Shown: one piece after another, positions 35,171-43,865 of the stretch
Numbering within the stretch: the first letter of the stretch is position 1
Layout of the letters: each line of letters opens with the position of its first letter
NCBI GenBank assembly: GCA_002398365.1
Contig: DGYK01000022.1
Coordinates: 113,076 to 158,478, forward strand
DNA: 45,403 nucleotides
Reading direction: 5' to 3'
From: Flammeovirgaceae bacterium UBA5008
GTDB lineage: Bacteria; Bacteroidota; Bacteroidia; Cytophagales; Cyclobacteriaceae
The notes under the pieces: generated by a model
Told to the model about the DNA's origin: nothing
Database searches by the model: none
The model's input: only the letters and a program-made list of their open reading frames with translations
Made by a program: the position numbers and the translations under genes

Positions 35171-35434
35171 ATGGAATCCAATCAGGAAGGAGCCGGAGAG
35201 AAATTTTTTAGAGAGTTTGGTAAAAAGTTTGACCAATTTATTGTCGAAGCCAAGGACGCTAGCACGCGCGTGGAGGCAGATTTGAAAGTAAAATTTGAAG
35301 AACTGAAAGTGGCTGGCGAAAAACTAAAATCGGAAGTAGAAAACAAGGAGCGCTGGAAAGAGGTGGAAGCAAGCCTTAAAAAAGCAGGCGATGAATTAAA
35401 CAATGCCATCAAAGCCGCCTTTAAGAAAAGTTAA
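35171..35434 (+). CDS. small charged coiled-coil protein
   Basis: An 87-residue, fully helical, Lys/Glu-rich protein (KFFREFGKKFDQFIVEAKD, then heptads through AGEKLKSEVENKERWKEVE). No signal peptide, TM or Cys. AAAGGA lies 6 nt before the ATG, a good ribosome binding site. It resembles small stress- or membrane-surface-type helical proteins, but no family can be named. Confidence 0.65.
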   Translation: MESNQEGAGEKFFREFGKKFDQFIVEAKDASTRVEADLKVKFEELKVAGEKLKSEVENKERWKEVEASLKKAGDELNNAIKAAFKKS

Positions 35435-35450
35435 TAGGTTTAACGTTAAA

Positions 35451-35487
35451 AGTTAATTGTTAACCCAACTACGATTAACAATTAACT
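35451..35487. terminator. AT-rich perfect inverted repeat between convergent genes
   Basis: AGTTAATTGTTAA (35451-35463) and TTAACAATTAACT (35475-35487) form a 13-bp perfect stem with an 11-base loop, between the stop of the coiled-coil gene and the stop of the convergent MATE gene. It probably ends transcription from both sides, although the stem is AT-rich and lacks a long T-run. Confidence 0.55.
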
Positions 35488-35503
35488 AATAACTATTAAC
35501 TCG

Positions 35504-36913
35504 TTACAACTTAACCGACTTCCACTTACCTCTGCGGAAAATGATGATGGCAGCAATAGCCATCAGTGATTCAGCCAACGCGATAGCCACAAACACACCG
35601 CGAGGTCCAACTTCTAACTGGATTGCCACGATGTAAGCAAACGGAATTTGGAATAACCAGAAACCGAAAATGTTCAATAGGGTAGGCGTGTAGGTATCTC
35701 CCGCACCATTCAAAGCTTGCGCGATGACCATGCCATAGCCATAAAAAATGTAGCCGAGGCTTACATAACGTAACGCCTGCACTCCATAATAAAGAACTTC
35801 TGGTTGGGAAGTAAAAATCCCGATAATCCAAGGCGAAACGGTAAGGAATAAAACCATGATCAATGCCATGAAAAAGGCATTGTAATATGCTGCCGTCCAT
35901 ACGGATTTTTCCGCTCGATCAGGTTGATTGGCACCTAAATTCTGGCCCACCAAAGTAGCAGCCGCATTGGCCAAACCCCACGATGGCAACAAAGTAAAAA
36001 TGAAAATACGAATGGCGGTAGTATAACCCGCCACAGCATTCTCTCCAAAGGTGGACATCAGTTTCATGAGGAAGATCCAACTGGCAGAACCAATGATAAA
36101 CTGAAGAATACTTCCTCCGGATACCTTCACTACATTCAAAATAATTTCTGAACGTAGCATTAGATTTCCTAACCCAATGCGAATCAGACTTTTTTCGTTG
36201 AACAGGTAGTAAAGTTGAAAGGCCACCCCTACTCCTCTCCCGATGTTAGTTGCAATTGCTGCACCCTCCACACCAAAAGCCGGAATGGGCCCCAGACCAA
36301 AAATGAAAATCGGGTCGAGGATCATATTGAGAATATTGGCGATCAGCAGCGCTTTCATCGCAATAGCCGCATTACCCGCACCGCGAAAAACAGCGTTGAT
36401 TAAAAACAATAATGTGACCGTGTAATTTCCGGCAAACATCCACAGCGCATACGAAGAACTGCTGGTAAGAACAGCCTCCGATGCACCCATCATTCGCAGA
36501 ATATCTTTGTAAAAGAAAAATCCGATTACACTGATAACGAATGCGATGCCTAAGCCGAGGTAAATTGCTTGCACGGCTGCGGCACTTGCGCCATTCTTAT
36601 CGTTTTCTCCAATTCTTCGCGCGACAATGGCTGTGGCTCCCATACCCAACCCCATTGCCAGTGAATACAAAATGCTTAATACCGATTCGGTGTAGCCCAC
36701 CGCAGCCACTGCATTGGGATCGTTCAGTTTGCTAACGAAGAAAATATCGACTACAGCAAAAATGGATTCCATACCCATCTCTACGATCATAGGTATGGAC
36801 AAAAGAAAAATAGCCCGGTTGATGCTGCCTTGCGTAAAGTTCTCTTCCGAGCCTGCAAGTGCTTGTTTGAACAAACGAAATATCGAAAATGCCTTTGTTG
36901 TAAAAGCTTTCAT
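35504..36913 (-). CDS. MATE family multidrug/organic-cation exporter
   Basis: A 469-residue, 12-TM antiporter. After a charged N-terminal tail the family motif begins (INRAIFLLSIPMIVEMGMESIF, VDIFFVSKL), with repeat-half signatures AAVGYTESVLSI..MGLGMGATAIVARRIGE in the first half and GQNLGANQPDRAEKSVWTA in the second. MATE proteins expel cationic drugs or metabolites in exchange for Na+ or H+; the proximity of Na+-NQR would suit a Na+-driven type, but that is only inference. It stands alone. Confidence 0.93.
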   Translation of the reverse strand: MKAFTTKAFSIFRLFKQALAGSEENFTQGSINRAIFLLSIPMIVEMGMESIFAVVDIFFVSKLNDPNAVAAVGYTESVLSILYSLAMGLGMGATAIVARRIGENDKNGASAAAVQAIYLGLGIAFVISVIGFFFYKDILRMMGASEAVLTSSSSYALWMFAGNYTVTLLFLINAVFRGAGNAAIAMKALLIANILNMILDPIFIFGLGPIPAFGVEGAAIATNIGRGVGVAFQLYYLFNEKSLIRIGLGNLMLRSEIILNVVKVSGGSILQFIIGSASWIFLMKLMSTFGENAVAGYTTAIRIFIFTLLPSWGLANAAATLVGQNLGANQPDRAEKSVWTAAYYNAFFMALIMVLFLTVSPWIIGIFTSQPEVLYYGVQALRYVSLGYIFYGYGMVIAQALNGAGDTYTPTLLNIFGFWLFQIPFAYIVAIQLEVGPRGVFVAIALAESLMAIAAIIIFRRGKWKSVKL

Positions 36914-37079
36914 TCAAATTGATTTTAGTGATGTAAAAAAATAAAAGACATTCTCATCACGGATGATGAGGGAAAAAGTTCTTGGCACAAGCCAATCGTT
37001 CATAATGCTTTCTTAAGCGATTACGAACTGGATGAAGGACTTCATGGGCGGTAAATTGAAAGGCAAATATGCAAAAAGT

Positions 37080-37805
37080 TTAAGAATTCTTATCCTTGAT
37101 CGACTTTAAATTCAACAAAGCCAGCGCAGACTTCTTAAAAGCTCTTCCAAAAGGCAAGTATTTTCCATCCACTTCTACGGCTTCACCGGAAATCGCGTGG
37201 ATGAAAGCTGTATTCACAATAAAGGAACGATGAATGCGAACAAAGGATTGTGGAGGAAGTGCCGACTCCAAAGAAGTGATATTCTCGCGAGTAATTAGGG
37301 TAGTTCCGGTCAGATGCACCTTCACATAATCATCCAAGCTTTCGATGTATCGAATATCACTCAGCATGACTCGATGGTTTTTGCGATCGGCTTTTAAATA
37401 AATAAAAGCCGATGCCGATAGTTGAGGATTATCAATGGGGATAAGTTCCGATGGCTTGTCAAAATACCGATTCACCGATTTGGCAAAGCGCTCAAATGAA
37501 ATAGGTTTCAGTAAATAGTCGATCGCATTGATGTCGAAAGCTTCCGGAGCAAAATCACGATGAGCGGTGGTAATGATCACTGCGGGTGGATTTTTGAGTG
37601 TGCTGATGAATTGCATGCCGTTTAGTTCGGGCATCTGAATATCCATGAAGAGCAAATCAATTTTCGTAGTACGGATAAAATTACCCGCTTCAATCGCACT
37701 GCCACACTCACGTATCAATTCGAGGTTTTCTATTTTGGCGATGTAGCCTTGCAGCAGCTTTCGCGCCAATGGTTCATCATCTACAACTAAACACTTGGTC
37801 TTCAT
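37080..37805 (-). CDS. LytTR-family response regulator
   Basis: Receiver (1-118): D9/D10, phospho-Asp55 in FMDIQMPELNG, Thr79/Thr80 and Lys100 in LLKPISF. LytTR DNA-binding domain (about 133-235): KADRKNHRVMLSDIRYIESLDDYVKVH split over 138-164, then SFVRIHRSFIVN and GKYLPFGRAFK. LytTR proteins bind two 9-bp direct repeats spaced by 12 bp. The start overlaps the kinase stop (ATGA), so kinase and regulator are coupled. Sites of exactly this geometry lie upstream of the kinase gene's divergent neighbour and of the next paralogue (38918-38947, 39471-39500). Confidence 0.96.
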   Translation of the reverse strand: MKTKCLVVDDEPLARKLLQGYIAKIENLELIRECGSAIEAGNFIRTTKIDLLFMDIQMPELNGMQFISTLKNPPAVIITTAHRDFAPEAFDINAIDYLLKPISFERFAKSVNRYFDKPSELIPIDNPQLSASAFIYLKADRKNHRVMLSDIRYIESLDDYVKVHLTGTTLITRENITSLESALPPQSFVRIHRSFIVNTAFIHAISGEAVEVDGKYLPFGRAFKKSALALLNLKSIKDKNS

Positions 37806-38848
37806 TTTGGTATGTTTAATTGCAAGTGAACTGAAAACTCATCTGGTTGATTGGAATTTACTTCCAGTTGATAATGATCTTGAAACAAATGCTCAAGCTG
37901 CCGCTTAAGATTATCCAAACCAATTCCCGATTCCATTTTTTCCGATCGTTTGCTGTTGCTAATGATGATGTCCGCTTTTTCAGATGTGCAATGTATTTCT
38001 ATTCGAATCCAAGAATGCCCGGCTACTTTCATCACACCATGTTTAAAAGCATTCTCAATCAGGGTAATCAACATCATCGGCCCAATTTGATGATGACTCG
38101 TATCTCCGGTTATTTTCTTTTCCAGCTGAATGCGGTCTTCATATCGCAGCATTTCCAAGGCGATGTAGTTATCCACTTGTTTCAATTCATTCTCCAATGG
38201 CACCCGCATTAATTTACCTTGATGCAAGGCGTAGTCGAGCATTTCGCTGAGTTGTAAAATAGCTTGCGGAGCCTGTTCTGACTTTTGTGTGGTCAGGTAG
38301 TATAGGTTGTTCATGGTATTGAACAAAAAGTGAGGGTTCAACTGTACTTTCAAAAAGTTCAACTCCGCTTCTATTTTGTCGCGCATCAACCTCTGAAAAT
38401 CTTCCTTGGACTGGCGCCAGTGTAAGAGCATTTTGATTCCCCAGGCAAAAAAAACGACCACCAACAACGAGGCCAGTAAAAAAAATAAATCAATGGAAGC
38501 GGGGCTCATGGCGTGAATGTTTGTTTCGGCCATGATGATGAAGGTGAGTGCCGAGATCAACATTTCCAGAAAAAGAGACCCTATAATCGTGTAGAAAAAA
38601 TAAGTCACGAAATAGCTGTAGCGCTCTCTCATCAAATAGTTGGGCACCAAGTAATAATTCAGGAAGTAGGTGGTGAAAATGGTAACGGGCATCAACAAGC
38701 CCACGAAGAAGAATGTCTGGAGGTAGTTATTGTTTTTCCTGCCAAAGAAGATTACATACAATGCCAACACAAGGAGCCAAAAGAAAACGTGAAAAATCCA
38801 ACGCTGACGCGTAAAGAGATAATCCATCCAATGGGTTGCTCGGCTCAT
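37802..38848 (-). CDS. LytS/YehU-like sensor histidine kinase (His_kinase PF06580 type)
   Basis: Four TM helices (about 18-37, 44-66, 78-105, 120-141) without an extracytoplasmic domain lead through a coiled coil into the PF06580 kinase motif VQLNPHFLFNTMNNLYYL (phospho-His173) and an HATPase with LIENAFKHGV and GIGLDNLKRQL. This class always pairs with LytTR regulators, and here the regulator gene overlaps by 4 nt. It likely senses a membrane or envelope state through the TM bundle. Confidence 0.95.
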   Translation of the reverse strand: MSRATHWMDYLFTRQRWIFHVFFWLLVLALYVIFFGRKNNNYLQTFFFVGLLMPVTIFTTYFLNYYLVPNYLMRERYSYFVTYFFYTIIGSLFLEMLISALTFIIMAETNIHAMSPASIDLFFLLASLLVVVFFAWGIKMLLHWRQSKEDFQRLMRDKIEAELNFLKVQLNPHFLFNTMNNLYYLTTQKSEQAPQAILQLSEMLDYALHQGKLMRVPLENELKQVDNYIALEMLRYEDRIQLEKKITGDTSHHQIGPMMLITLIENAFKHGVMKVAGHSWIRIEIHCTSEKADIIISNSKRSEKMESGIGLDNLKRQLEHLFQDHYQLEVNSNQPDEFSVHLQLNIPK

Positions 38849-38882
38849 GCAAGTGCATATTTATAAAAAATCTATCAAGGCC

Positions 38883-39034
38883 CTTTCAAAAAGAAATTTT
38901 TGATTGCGAATAACCCCCTTTCAACATTTTTCAAGGTCTTTTCGCCATTTCCCTGATGGAAATTACATTAACCCGCTTGCATTCATCTACCTGTCAGAAA
39001 AAGAAGCTTGGGAAGTTTTTGTACCGTAATCTTG
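38883..39034 (+). promoter_or_regulatory. LytTR-type direct repeat and promoter of the first ExbB-like gene
   Basis: Half-sites CTTTCAACA (38918-38926) and TTTTCGCCA (38939-38947) are separated by exactly 12 bp, the geometry of LytTR operators. A TAATCTTG box (38-base match of TAnnTTTG except one base) lies at 39027-39034, beginning 80 nt after the end of the second half-site. A further single copy CTTTCAAAA is at 38883-38891, nearer the divergent kinase gene. The intergenic region therefore may serve both directions. Confidence 0.65.
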
Positions 39035-39053
39035 TTAGACAAAAAACCGACCC

Positions 39054-39446
39054 ATGACTATTCTTACGTTTTCCATTACACAATTCCACCAAGACGGGGG
39101 CACTATATTTATGTATCCGCTCTCAACCTTGCTGCTGATTAATGTTTTCCTCATTGTTTATCAAGTGACTCGGATCGTCCAGAAAAAAAGTCTGGTTCCC
39201 CAACAAATTGAAATTGTAAAACAAATTGGTTTGTTAGCAGCAGCTTTTGGCGCACTCTGTACCATTCTAGGATTGTTCGAAGCTTTTGGCGCATTGTCGC
39301 GAGGTAATCAAGTATGGCCCTTTCAGGTGATCATGGGTGGAATGAAAGTAGCACTCATCACAGCTTTATATGGCTTATTAATTTACTGCATTTCATTGTT
39401 TGCATACATCCTGCTGCAATTGACTTCAACAAAATCGAATCAGTGA
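39054..39446 (+). CDS. small MotA/TolQ/ExbB-like membrane protein (paralogue 1)
   Basis: A 130-residue protein with three hydrophobic segments (about 17-38, 58-80, 96-124). The middle and last carry the ExbB/TolQ/MotA-type pattern IGLLAAAFGALCTILGLFEAF and GGMKVALITALYGLLIYCIS. It is shorter than true ExbB and has no ExbD partner nearby. It is about half identical by eye to the next gene and follows a LytTR-type operator, so it is probably a target of the adjacent regulator. Function may be an ion-conducting or force-linked membrane complex, unproven. Confidence 0.8.
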   Translation: MTILTFSITQFHQDGGTIFMYPLSTLLLINVFLIVYQVTRIVQKKSLVPQQIEIVKQIGLLAAAFGALCTILGLFEAFGALSRGNQVWPFQVIMGGMKVALITALYGLLIYCISLFAYILLQLTSTKSNQ

Positions 39447-39470
39447 TTTTTCAATAAGTCGATGAAGCCC

Positions 39471-39587
39471 CTTTCAACAATTCTAAACACCCTTTCGCCA
39501 AAAGCCTGCTGACAGAATGAGAAACTCCGACTTGATTTTCGTTTCGTCATAATTAAAAATCAGCAGATCTTAAATCGCGTAAGCTTG
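39471..39587 (+). promoter_or_regulatory. LytTR-type direct repeat and promoter of the second ExbB-like gene
   Basis: CTTTCAACA (39471-39479), 12 bp, CTTTCGCCA (39492-39500), then TAAGCTTG at 39580-39587. The half-sites match those before the first paralogue and the distance from the end of the second half-site to the T of the TA box is again 80 nt, although the sequence in between is unrelated. This repeated architecture argues strongly for a functional activator site. Confidence 0.7.
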
Positions 39588-39614
39588 TACAACTAAAAAC
39601 TAAACATAAACTTT

Positions 39615-40007
39615 ATGAAAATGATGTTAGCCGATTCATTGATGGAAATTCACACAGCCGGTGGCTCACCCTGGATGCCAATCTTATCTTTATTGTTTGC
39701 GATCAATGTGGCCATCCTGATTTATGTGATCATTGCTCGTGTTCAAAACAAATCAATCTCCCCTAAATGGATAGAAGCTATCAAACAGGTTGGATTGCTG
39801 TCAGCGGTATGGGGTGCTTTTTCAACCATTCTTGGTTTTTTCCAGGCATTTGGAGCGCTTGAGGAAATCAAAGAAATGCTTCCATTTCAGGTCATCATGG
39901 GCGGAATGAAAGTAGCACTCATCACTGTGTTGTATGGTCTGCTAATTTATTGCCTATCTTTATTAGCTTTTATAATTCTGCAAGTCTCTGCTCCTAAAAA
40001 TCAATAA
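39615..40007 (+). CDS. small MotA/TolQ/ExbB-like membrane protein (paralogue 2)
   Basis: 130 residues, same three-TM layout as the preceding gene, with VGLLSAVWGAFSTILGFFQAF and the shared block FQVIMGGMKVALITVLYGL (only one residue differs from paralogue 1 in this block). Its own LytTR-type site and promoter lie upstream. The next gene starts 1 bp after its stop, so the two are co-transcribed. Confidence 0.8.
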   Translation: MKMMLADSLMEIHTAGGSPWMPILSLLFAINVAILIYVIIARVQNKSISPKWIEAIKQVGLLSAVWGAFSTILGFFQAFGALEEIKEMLPFQVIMGGMKVALITVLYGLLIYCLSLLAFIILQVSAPKNQ

Positions 40008-40008
40008 A

Positions 40009-40323
40009 ATGATCGAACTGGCTCTTCTTTCATGTGCAATCGGTGGACTACTCATGCTGCTAAAAGTACAATGGAAGAAGAGCCTTTTTGAAAAGAAATT
40101 ATTGAACCAATTTCTGTTTCTTCTGATCGGTTGGATCTGTTTTTCTTTGCTTTTGGGTTTATTCCAAACGTTCGGTTCGTTGGAAGTTTCTAAAGAGGAT
40201 GCGACCTCGAAAGTATTCGCAGGTTTACAAATTTCTGCCATCGCCATCTTACTTGGGTTAGTCGGGCTTTTAGTGGTTCTCTATTTTTTCGGCCGAAAGG
40301 CTCAAAGAAACACCCAATCGTAA
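40009..40323 (+). CDS. diverged ExbB-like membrane protein (paralogue 3)
   Basis: 104 residues with three hydrophobic segments (about 3-18, 34-58, 72-95). The pattern FLLIGWICFSLLLGLFQTFGSL followed by FAGLQISAIAILLGLVGLL is a weak echo of paralogues 1 and 2, but the N-terminal extracytoplasmic piece is missing and the conserved GGMKVALIT is replaced. It starts 1 bp after paralogue 2 and is probably a non-identical subunit of the same complex. Confidence 0.7.
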   Translation: MIELALLSCAIGGLLMLLKVQWKKSLFEKKLLNQFLFLLIGWICFSLLLGLFQTFGSLEVSKEDATSKVFAGLQISAIAILLGLVGLLVVLYFFGRKAQRNTQS

Positions 40324-40398
40324 AAAGCAAAACCCCTAAATCCTAACAATCATTAGCAACAATTCCTTAACTTGGCCTTGGATTTTAACCAATGCCGC

Positions 40399-41397
40399 AT
40401 GTATTCATCTAAAATTGTAGGCCTCGGCCACTTCGTTCCTGAAACGGTCATTACCAATCAATACCTCTCAAACTTAATGGACACCAATAATGAGTGGATC
40501 ATTGAGCGTACAGGTATCCAAGAACGAAGATGGATCGATCCGGCAAAAGATACCGTTGGTAACATGTCTGCTAAGGCAGCGCGCTTGGCATTGCAGCGTG
40601 CCAATCTCACCGAAAAAGATGTAGACTTTATTGTATTCGCCTGTATCACCAGCGATTATTACTTTCCGGGCTCAGGTGTGATTATGCAGCGTGAATTGGG
40701 CCTTGAAGGCATCGGTGCGCTGGAAGTTAAAAATGCATGTTCCGGATTCATCTACGCCTTGTCGGTGGCCGATCAATTTATAAAAACCGGCATGTACAAA
40801 ACGGTGTTGGTGGTAGGTGCCGAAATTCAAAGCACTGCTTTGGATATTACCACACGAGGTAGAAATACGGCAGTGATCTTTGGCGATGGTGCGGGTGCGG
40901 CCGTTTTGCAGCGATCGGATAAGCCGGGCATCCTTTCTACGCATTTACATGCGGATGGCCGTTTTGCAGAAGAACTTTATGTGAAAGACCCAGGCAGCAG
41001 CCGGCCACATGCCGAGCGTCAGCCCGAGCAGTTTCTCGATACTACAGGGTTCAAAGTCGTAATGAACGGAAATTTGGTATTTAAGCATGCCGTAGTTCGT
41101 TTCATGGAAGTTATTAATGAGGCGCTGCAGGCAAATGGCATGAAAAAAGAAGATATCAGCCTGCTGGTTCCGCATCAAGCTAATTTGCGGATTAGTCAAT
41201 TTATTCAGCAAAAGCTGGAATTGCCTGATGAAAAAGTGTACAACAACATCATGCGCTATGGCAATACCACTGCCGCTTCCATACCTATTGCCATGAGTGA
41301 GGCTTGGACAGAAGGAAAGATGAAAGAAAATGACGTAATTTGCTTAGCTGCTTTCGGAAGCGGGTTCACGTGGGCCTCAGCTTTGATAAAGTGGTGA
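40399..41397 (+). CDS. fabH: 3-oxoacyl-ACP synthase III family protein (FabH)
   Basis: Condenses acetyl-CoA (or a branched primer) with malonyl-ACP to start fatty acid synthesis. The catalytic triad is intact: Cys114 (KNACSGF), His259 (VPHQANLR) and Asn289 (YGNTTAASIP). WIIERTGIQERR and GDGAGAAVL are typical. ATG 40399 is preferred over an in-frame TTG at 40372 because SSKIVGLGHFVPE is the family start. Length 332 is normal. It is not in a plsX-fabD cluster, so it may be a second FabH or an enzyme for another acyl starter. Confidence 0.93.
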   Translation: MYSSKIVGLGHFVPETVITNQYLSNLMDTNNEWIIERTGIQERRWIDPAKDTVGNMSAKAARLALQRANLTEKDVDFIVFACITSDYYFPGSGVIMQRELGLEGIGALEVKNACSGFIYALSVADQFIKTGMYKTVLVVGAEIQSTALDITTRGRNTAVIFGDGAGAAVLQRSDKPGILSTHLHADGRFAEELYVKDPGSSRPHAERQPEQFLDTTGFKVVMNGNLVFKHAVVRFMEVINEALQANGMKKEDISLLVPHQANLRISQFIQQKLELPDEKVYNNIMRYGNTTAASIPIAMSEAWTEGKMKENDVICLAAFGSGFTWASALIKW

Positions 41398-41463
41398 TAA
41401 ATAAATCCAAGATTCAGCATTCAAGCCCCATTGATCCTTGAGTCTTTATAATTTTAGAAAGAC

Positions 41464-41688
41464 ATGAAGACGGAATCGTACAATCCAAGCCCGCTGGAAG
41501 TTGACATGGCCAACGCCCTTTTTCTGTTACAGAAAGAGATTGAAAAACATTTACAGAACAATGAGGTGGTGCATGTGGAAAGTAACATCAAGCGCGATAA
41601 CCCGATGGTAAAATTCAGCTTGTTAGATAAAGATGGCGATCCGCACGAAATTGTAGTACGCATTGTACAAATTCCTGATAAATTTTAA
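41464..41688 (+). CDS. small conserved protein of unknown function
   Basis: 74 residues, soluble, no Cys. A helical first half (PLEVDMANALFLLQKEIEKHL) and a strand-rich second half (VVHVESNIKRDNPMVKFSLLDKDGDPHEIVVRIVQIP) suggest a compact alpha/beta domain. I do not recognise a named family; similar short proteins exist in Bacteroidota from general memory. It lies between fabH and a DUF3667 gene with its own promoter. Confidence 0.7.
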   Translation: MKTESYNPSPLEVDMANALFLLQKEIEKHLQNNEVVHVESNIKRDNPMVKFSLLDKDGDPHEIVVRIVQIPDKF

Positions 41689-41710
41689 TTCCAACACTTG
41701 GAATTAATCC

Positions 41711-41742
41711 TTGGTTTAGGCTTCAGCAAATTAGTAGATTTG
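41711..41742 (+). promoter_or_regulatory. promoter of the DUF3667 gene
   Basis: TTG (41711-41713), 21 nt, TAGATTTG (41735-41742): a full TAnnTTTG match with a -33 TTG. The expected start near 41749 leaves a leader of about 16 nt. Confidence 0.65.
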
Positions 41743-41764
41743 TTAACCTAAACCTCCTCTCTTC

Positions 41765-42580
41765 ATGCTTACCGAGTCCAGTAAGAAGTGCATCAATTGC
41801 CAGCAAGAAGTTTCTGATAACTACTGTGCCCATTGCGGCCAACGCACACATGTAAAGCGAATCACCTTACGTGAAGGCTGGAATGATTTCTGGGCACGGG
41901 TCTATGGCTTTGATGGCATGTTTCCCAATACACTTCGCGATTTAACTATTCGTCCTGGAGTTGCTGCGCGTACTTTTCTCTCAGGAAATCGGGTGAAATA
42001 TTATGGCCCGGTTGGGTATTTCTTTTTGATGATTACCCTATTTCTTTTGATTTTAAGTATGTTAGATATGGATGTGGCTTATTTTATGAATCATGCTGGT
42101 AGAGCTGGTCTACAGACGCCACCCAAAGCAGGTAGTGGTCAGGAAAAAGTAATGGAACAAACCTTTCAATTAGTATCGGATAACCTAAAAATTATTTCAT
42201 TCCTCTACATTCCATTTCAGGCATTCGCTTCTCGATATATTTTCTTTAGGAAGCAAAACTTGAATTTTCTTGAGCACATGGTGCTTCCTTTCTACCTACA
42301 GGGTCATATTTACTGGACGAGCATAGCTACAGCTTGTTTTTTAAAGATTTCTGATTCGTTTATTTTCAGTTACCCATTATTGATCATTACTTTCCTTTAT
42401 ATTCCATTCGGGTATATGAATATGTTCTCTACCCAATCAAAAGTGGTGTCATTTTTGAAAGGAATAGGCGTCTATGTTACAGCTCAGCTTTTTTTCGGTT
42501 TACTCGTAGCAATCATCGTGGTCATTTTGCTGTTTATCAATCCTGAAATTTTCGAATTACTGAAACCAAGTAACAACTAG
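41765..42580 (+). CDS. DUF3667 family membrane protein with zinc ribbon
   Basis: A 271-residue protein. The N-terminus holds a zinc ribbon with CxxC pairs at Cys9/Cys12 and Cys21/Cys24 (CINC and CAHC), then the family block FPNTLRDLTIRPGVAARTFLSGNRVKYYGPVGYFF in pieces (about 58-92) and four to five TM helices (about 83-103, 140-160, 173-190, 200-218, 233-257). Found mainly in Bacteroidota; no established role. Confidence 0.9.
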   Translation: MLTESSKKCINCQQEVSDNYCAHCGQRTHVKRITLREGWNDFWARVYGFDGMFPNTLRDLTIRPGVAARTFLSGNRVKYYGPVGYFFLMITLFLLILSMLDMDVAYFMNHAGRAGLQTPPKAGSGQEKVMEQTFQLVSDNLKIISFLYIPFQAFASRYIFFRKQNLNFLEHMVLPFYLQGHIYWTSIATACFLKISDSFIFSYPLLIITFLYIPFGYMNMFSTQSKVVSFLKGIGVYVTAQLFFGLLVAIIVVILLFINPEIFELLKPSNN

Positions 42581-42583
42581 TTT

Positions 42584-43666
42584 TTACCCCATAAACTCGG
42601 CAATCAACCGATGGAAATGATGGGTGCCCATTTCACGCGTGACAGAATAGCGACCATGCGTGTAAAAACGTGAACGAATGCCTCGTTGTACATTTTGTAC
42701 AATCTCTTCATCTTCCATTTCTACTTTATGCAAATCGCCACCGGCACCCTGGCGCATTTTACTTTCGTCCCACACAAAAGTGAGAAATGAAACCCTCGTT
42801 TTCTTAATAGCAATCGGGTGGATGATATTTACAGACAATCCCCATGGGTAAAAATTGAACATCATGTTGGGGAACACCCAGAAGTAATAGGCAGCTACTT
42901 TCTTACCATAATCCGGTGATGACTTGGGCAAATCGAAGTTGATTCCATCCTCTTTACCAATACCAATTTGTAAACTGGAATAGCGATACAACTCAACCGA
43001 ATAATTTCCATAATCGATGGCAGCATTCAAACCGGCATGCACAAAAGGAATATGAAATCCTTCGAGATAATTTTCGCAATACAACGCCCAGTGAGCGTCT
43101 ATCAAATAGTCTTTGGACAACTCCGGACGAAACACAAACTCGCTTAGTGGCATCCAGCTCATGCGATCGTTCATCTCCTTAAAGAAAACATCCGCACTGA
43201 ATTTCTTGCTGAGTGAGGTGAACAGCAACTTCCCCCATTGGTGAACCGGTAAGTTTACCAAATCATCGGCATCAGAAGGAAAATTTTTTACCTCCTTAAA
43301 TTCGGGCATCGATAAGAATTTTCCATTCAGGTTAAATCTTCGTCCATGGTATTTGCAGCGTAAGTCATTCACCTTGCAAGGTTTTTCTACGATCAAATTT
43401 CCACGGTGCGTACACACATTGGGCATGCAATGAAGATTCCCTTCTTTATCTTTTGAGAGTAATAGAGGTTCATTCAAAAAATCCTCTAAAAGGTGTACGG
43501 GAGTTGCCCACCCGCTTTCTTTGACTTGGTCGGTATTACCGGCAAAATGCCACGTATGGCCGAATATTTTTTCCTTTGAATCTTTGAAGTGCCGAGGATC
43601 TAAATAGAAATCGGTAGAAATTGTTTTTGCCTCTGCTATATCCGGATGCACTTCAAAATTAGCCAT
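42584..43666 (-). CDS. Rieske-type aromatic-ring-hydroxylating / choline monooxygenase-like alpha subunit
   Basis: The Rieske [2Fe-2S] ligands are Cys85-His87 (CTHRG) and Cys104-His107 (CKYHG). The mononuclear iron site is ENYLEGFHIPFVH with His205 and His210, and an acidic ligand probably lies in DEEIVQNVQRG near the C-terminus. This is the alpha-subunit family of Rieske oxygenases, which need a separate reductase that is not in this window. Substrate unknown; the 360-residue length and VQRG motif are closer to the choline/carnitine monooxygenase branch. It converges on DUF3667 (3 bp apart) and diverges from the DoxX-like gene. Confidence 0.92.
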   Translation of the reverse strand: MANFEVHPDIAEAKTISTDFYLDPRHFKDSKEKIFGHTWHFAGNTDQVKESGWATPVHLLEDFLNEPLLLSKDKEGNLHCMPNVCTHRGNLIVEKPCKVNDLRCKYHGRRFNLNGKFLSMPEFKEVKNFPSDADDLVNLPVHQWGKLLFTSLSKKFSADVFFKEMNDRMSWMPLSEFVFRPELSKDYLIDAHWALYCENYLEGFHIPFVHAGLNAAIDYGNYSVELYRYSSLQIGIGKEDGINFDLPKSSPDYGKKVAAYYFWVFPNMMFNFYPWGLSVNIIHPIAIKKTRVSFLTFVWDESKMRQGAGGDLHKVEMEDEEIVQNVQRGIRSRFYTHGRYSVTREMGTHHFHRLIAEFMG

Positions 43667-43865
43667 AGTTGAATAAATAATTAAAAACCTAAATTAATCA
43701 ATATTTGAAATGTTGTACTAGCCTCTCAAATTGGCTAACTCAGACAATATGTCGTTTATGAGACAACTTCATGATGGTACCTTAAATAACTTGTTCGCTG
43801 AAGTTGGATTGCCTAAATTATCTAATCAGACCAAACTACATAGCTCAACCTTCATCAACAATTAT

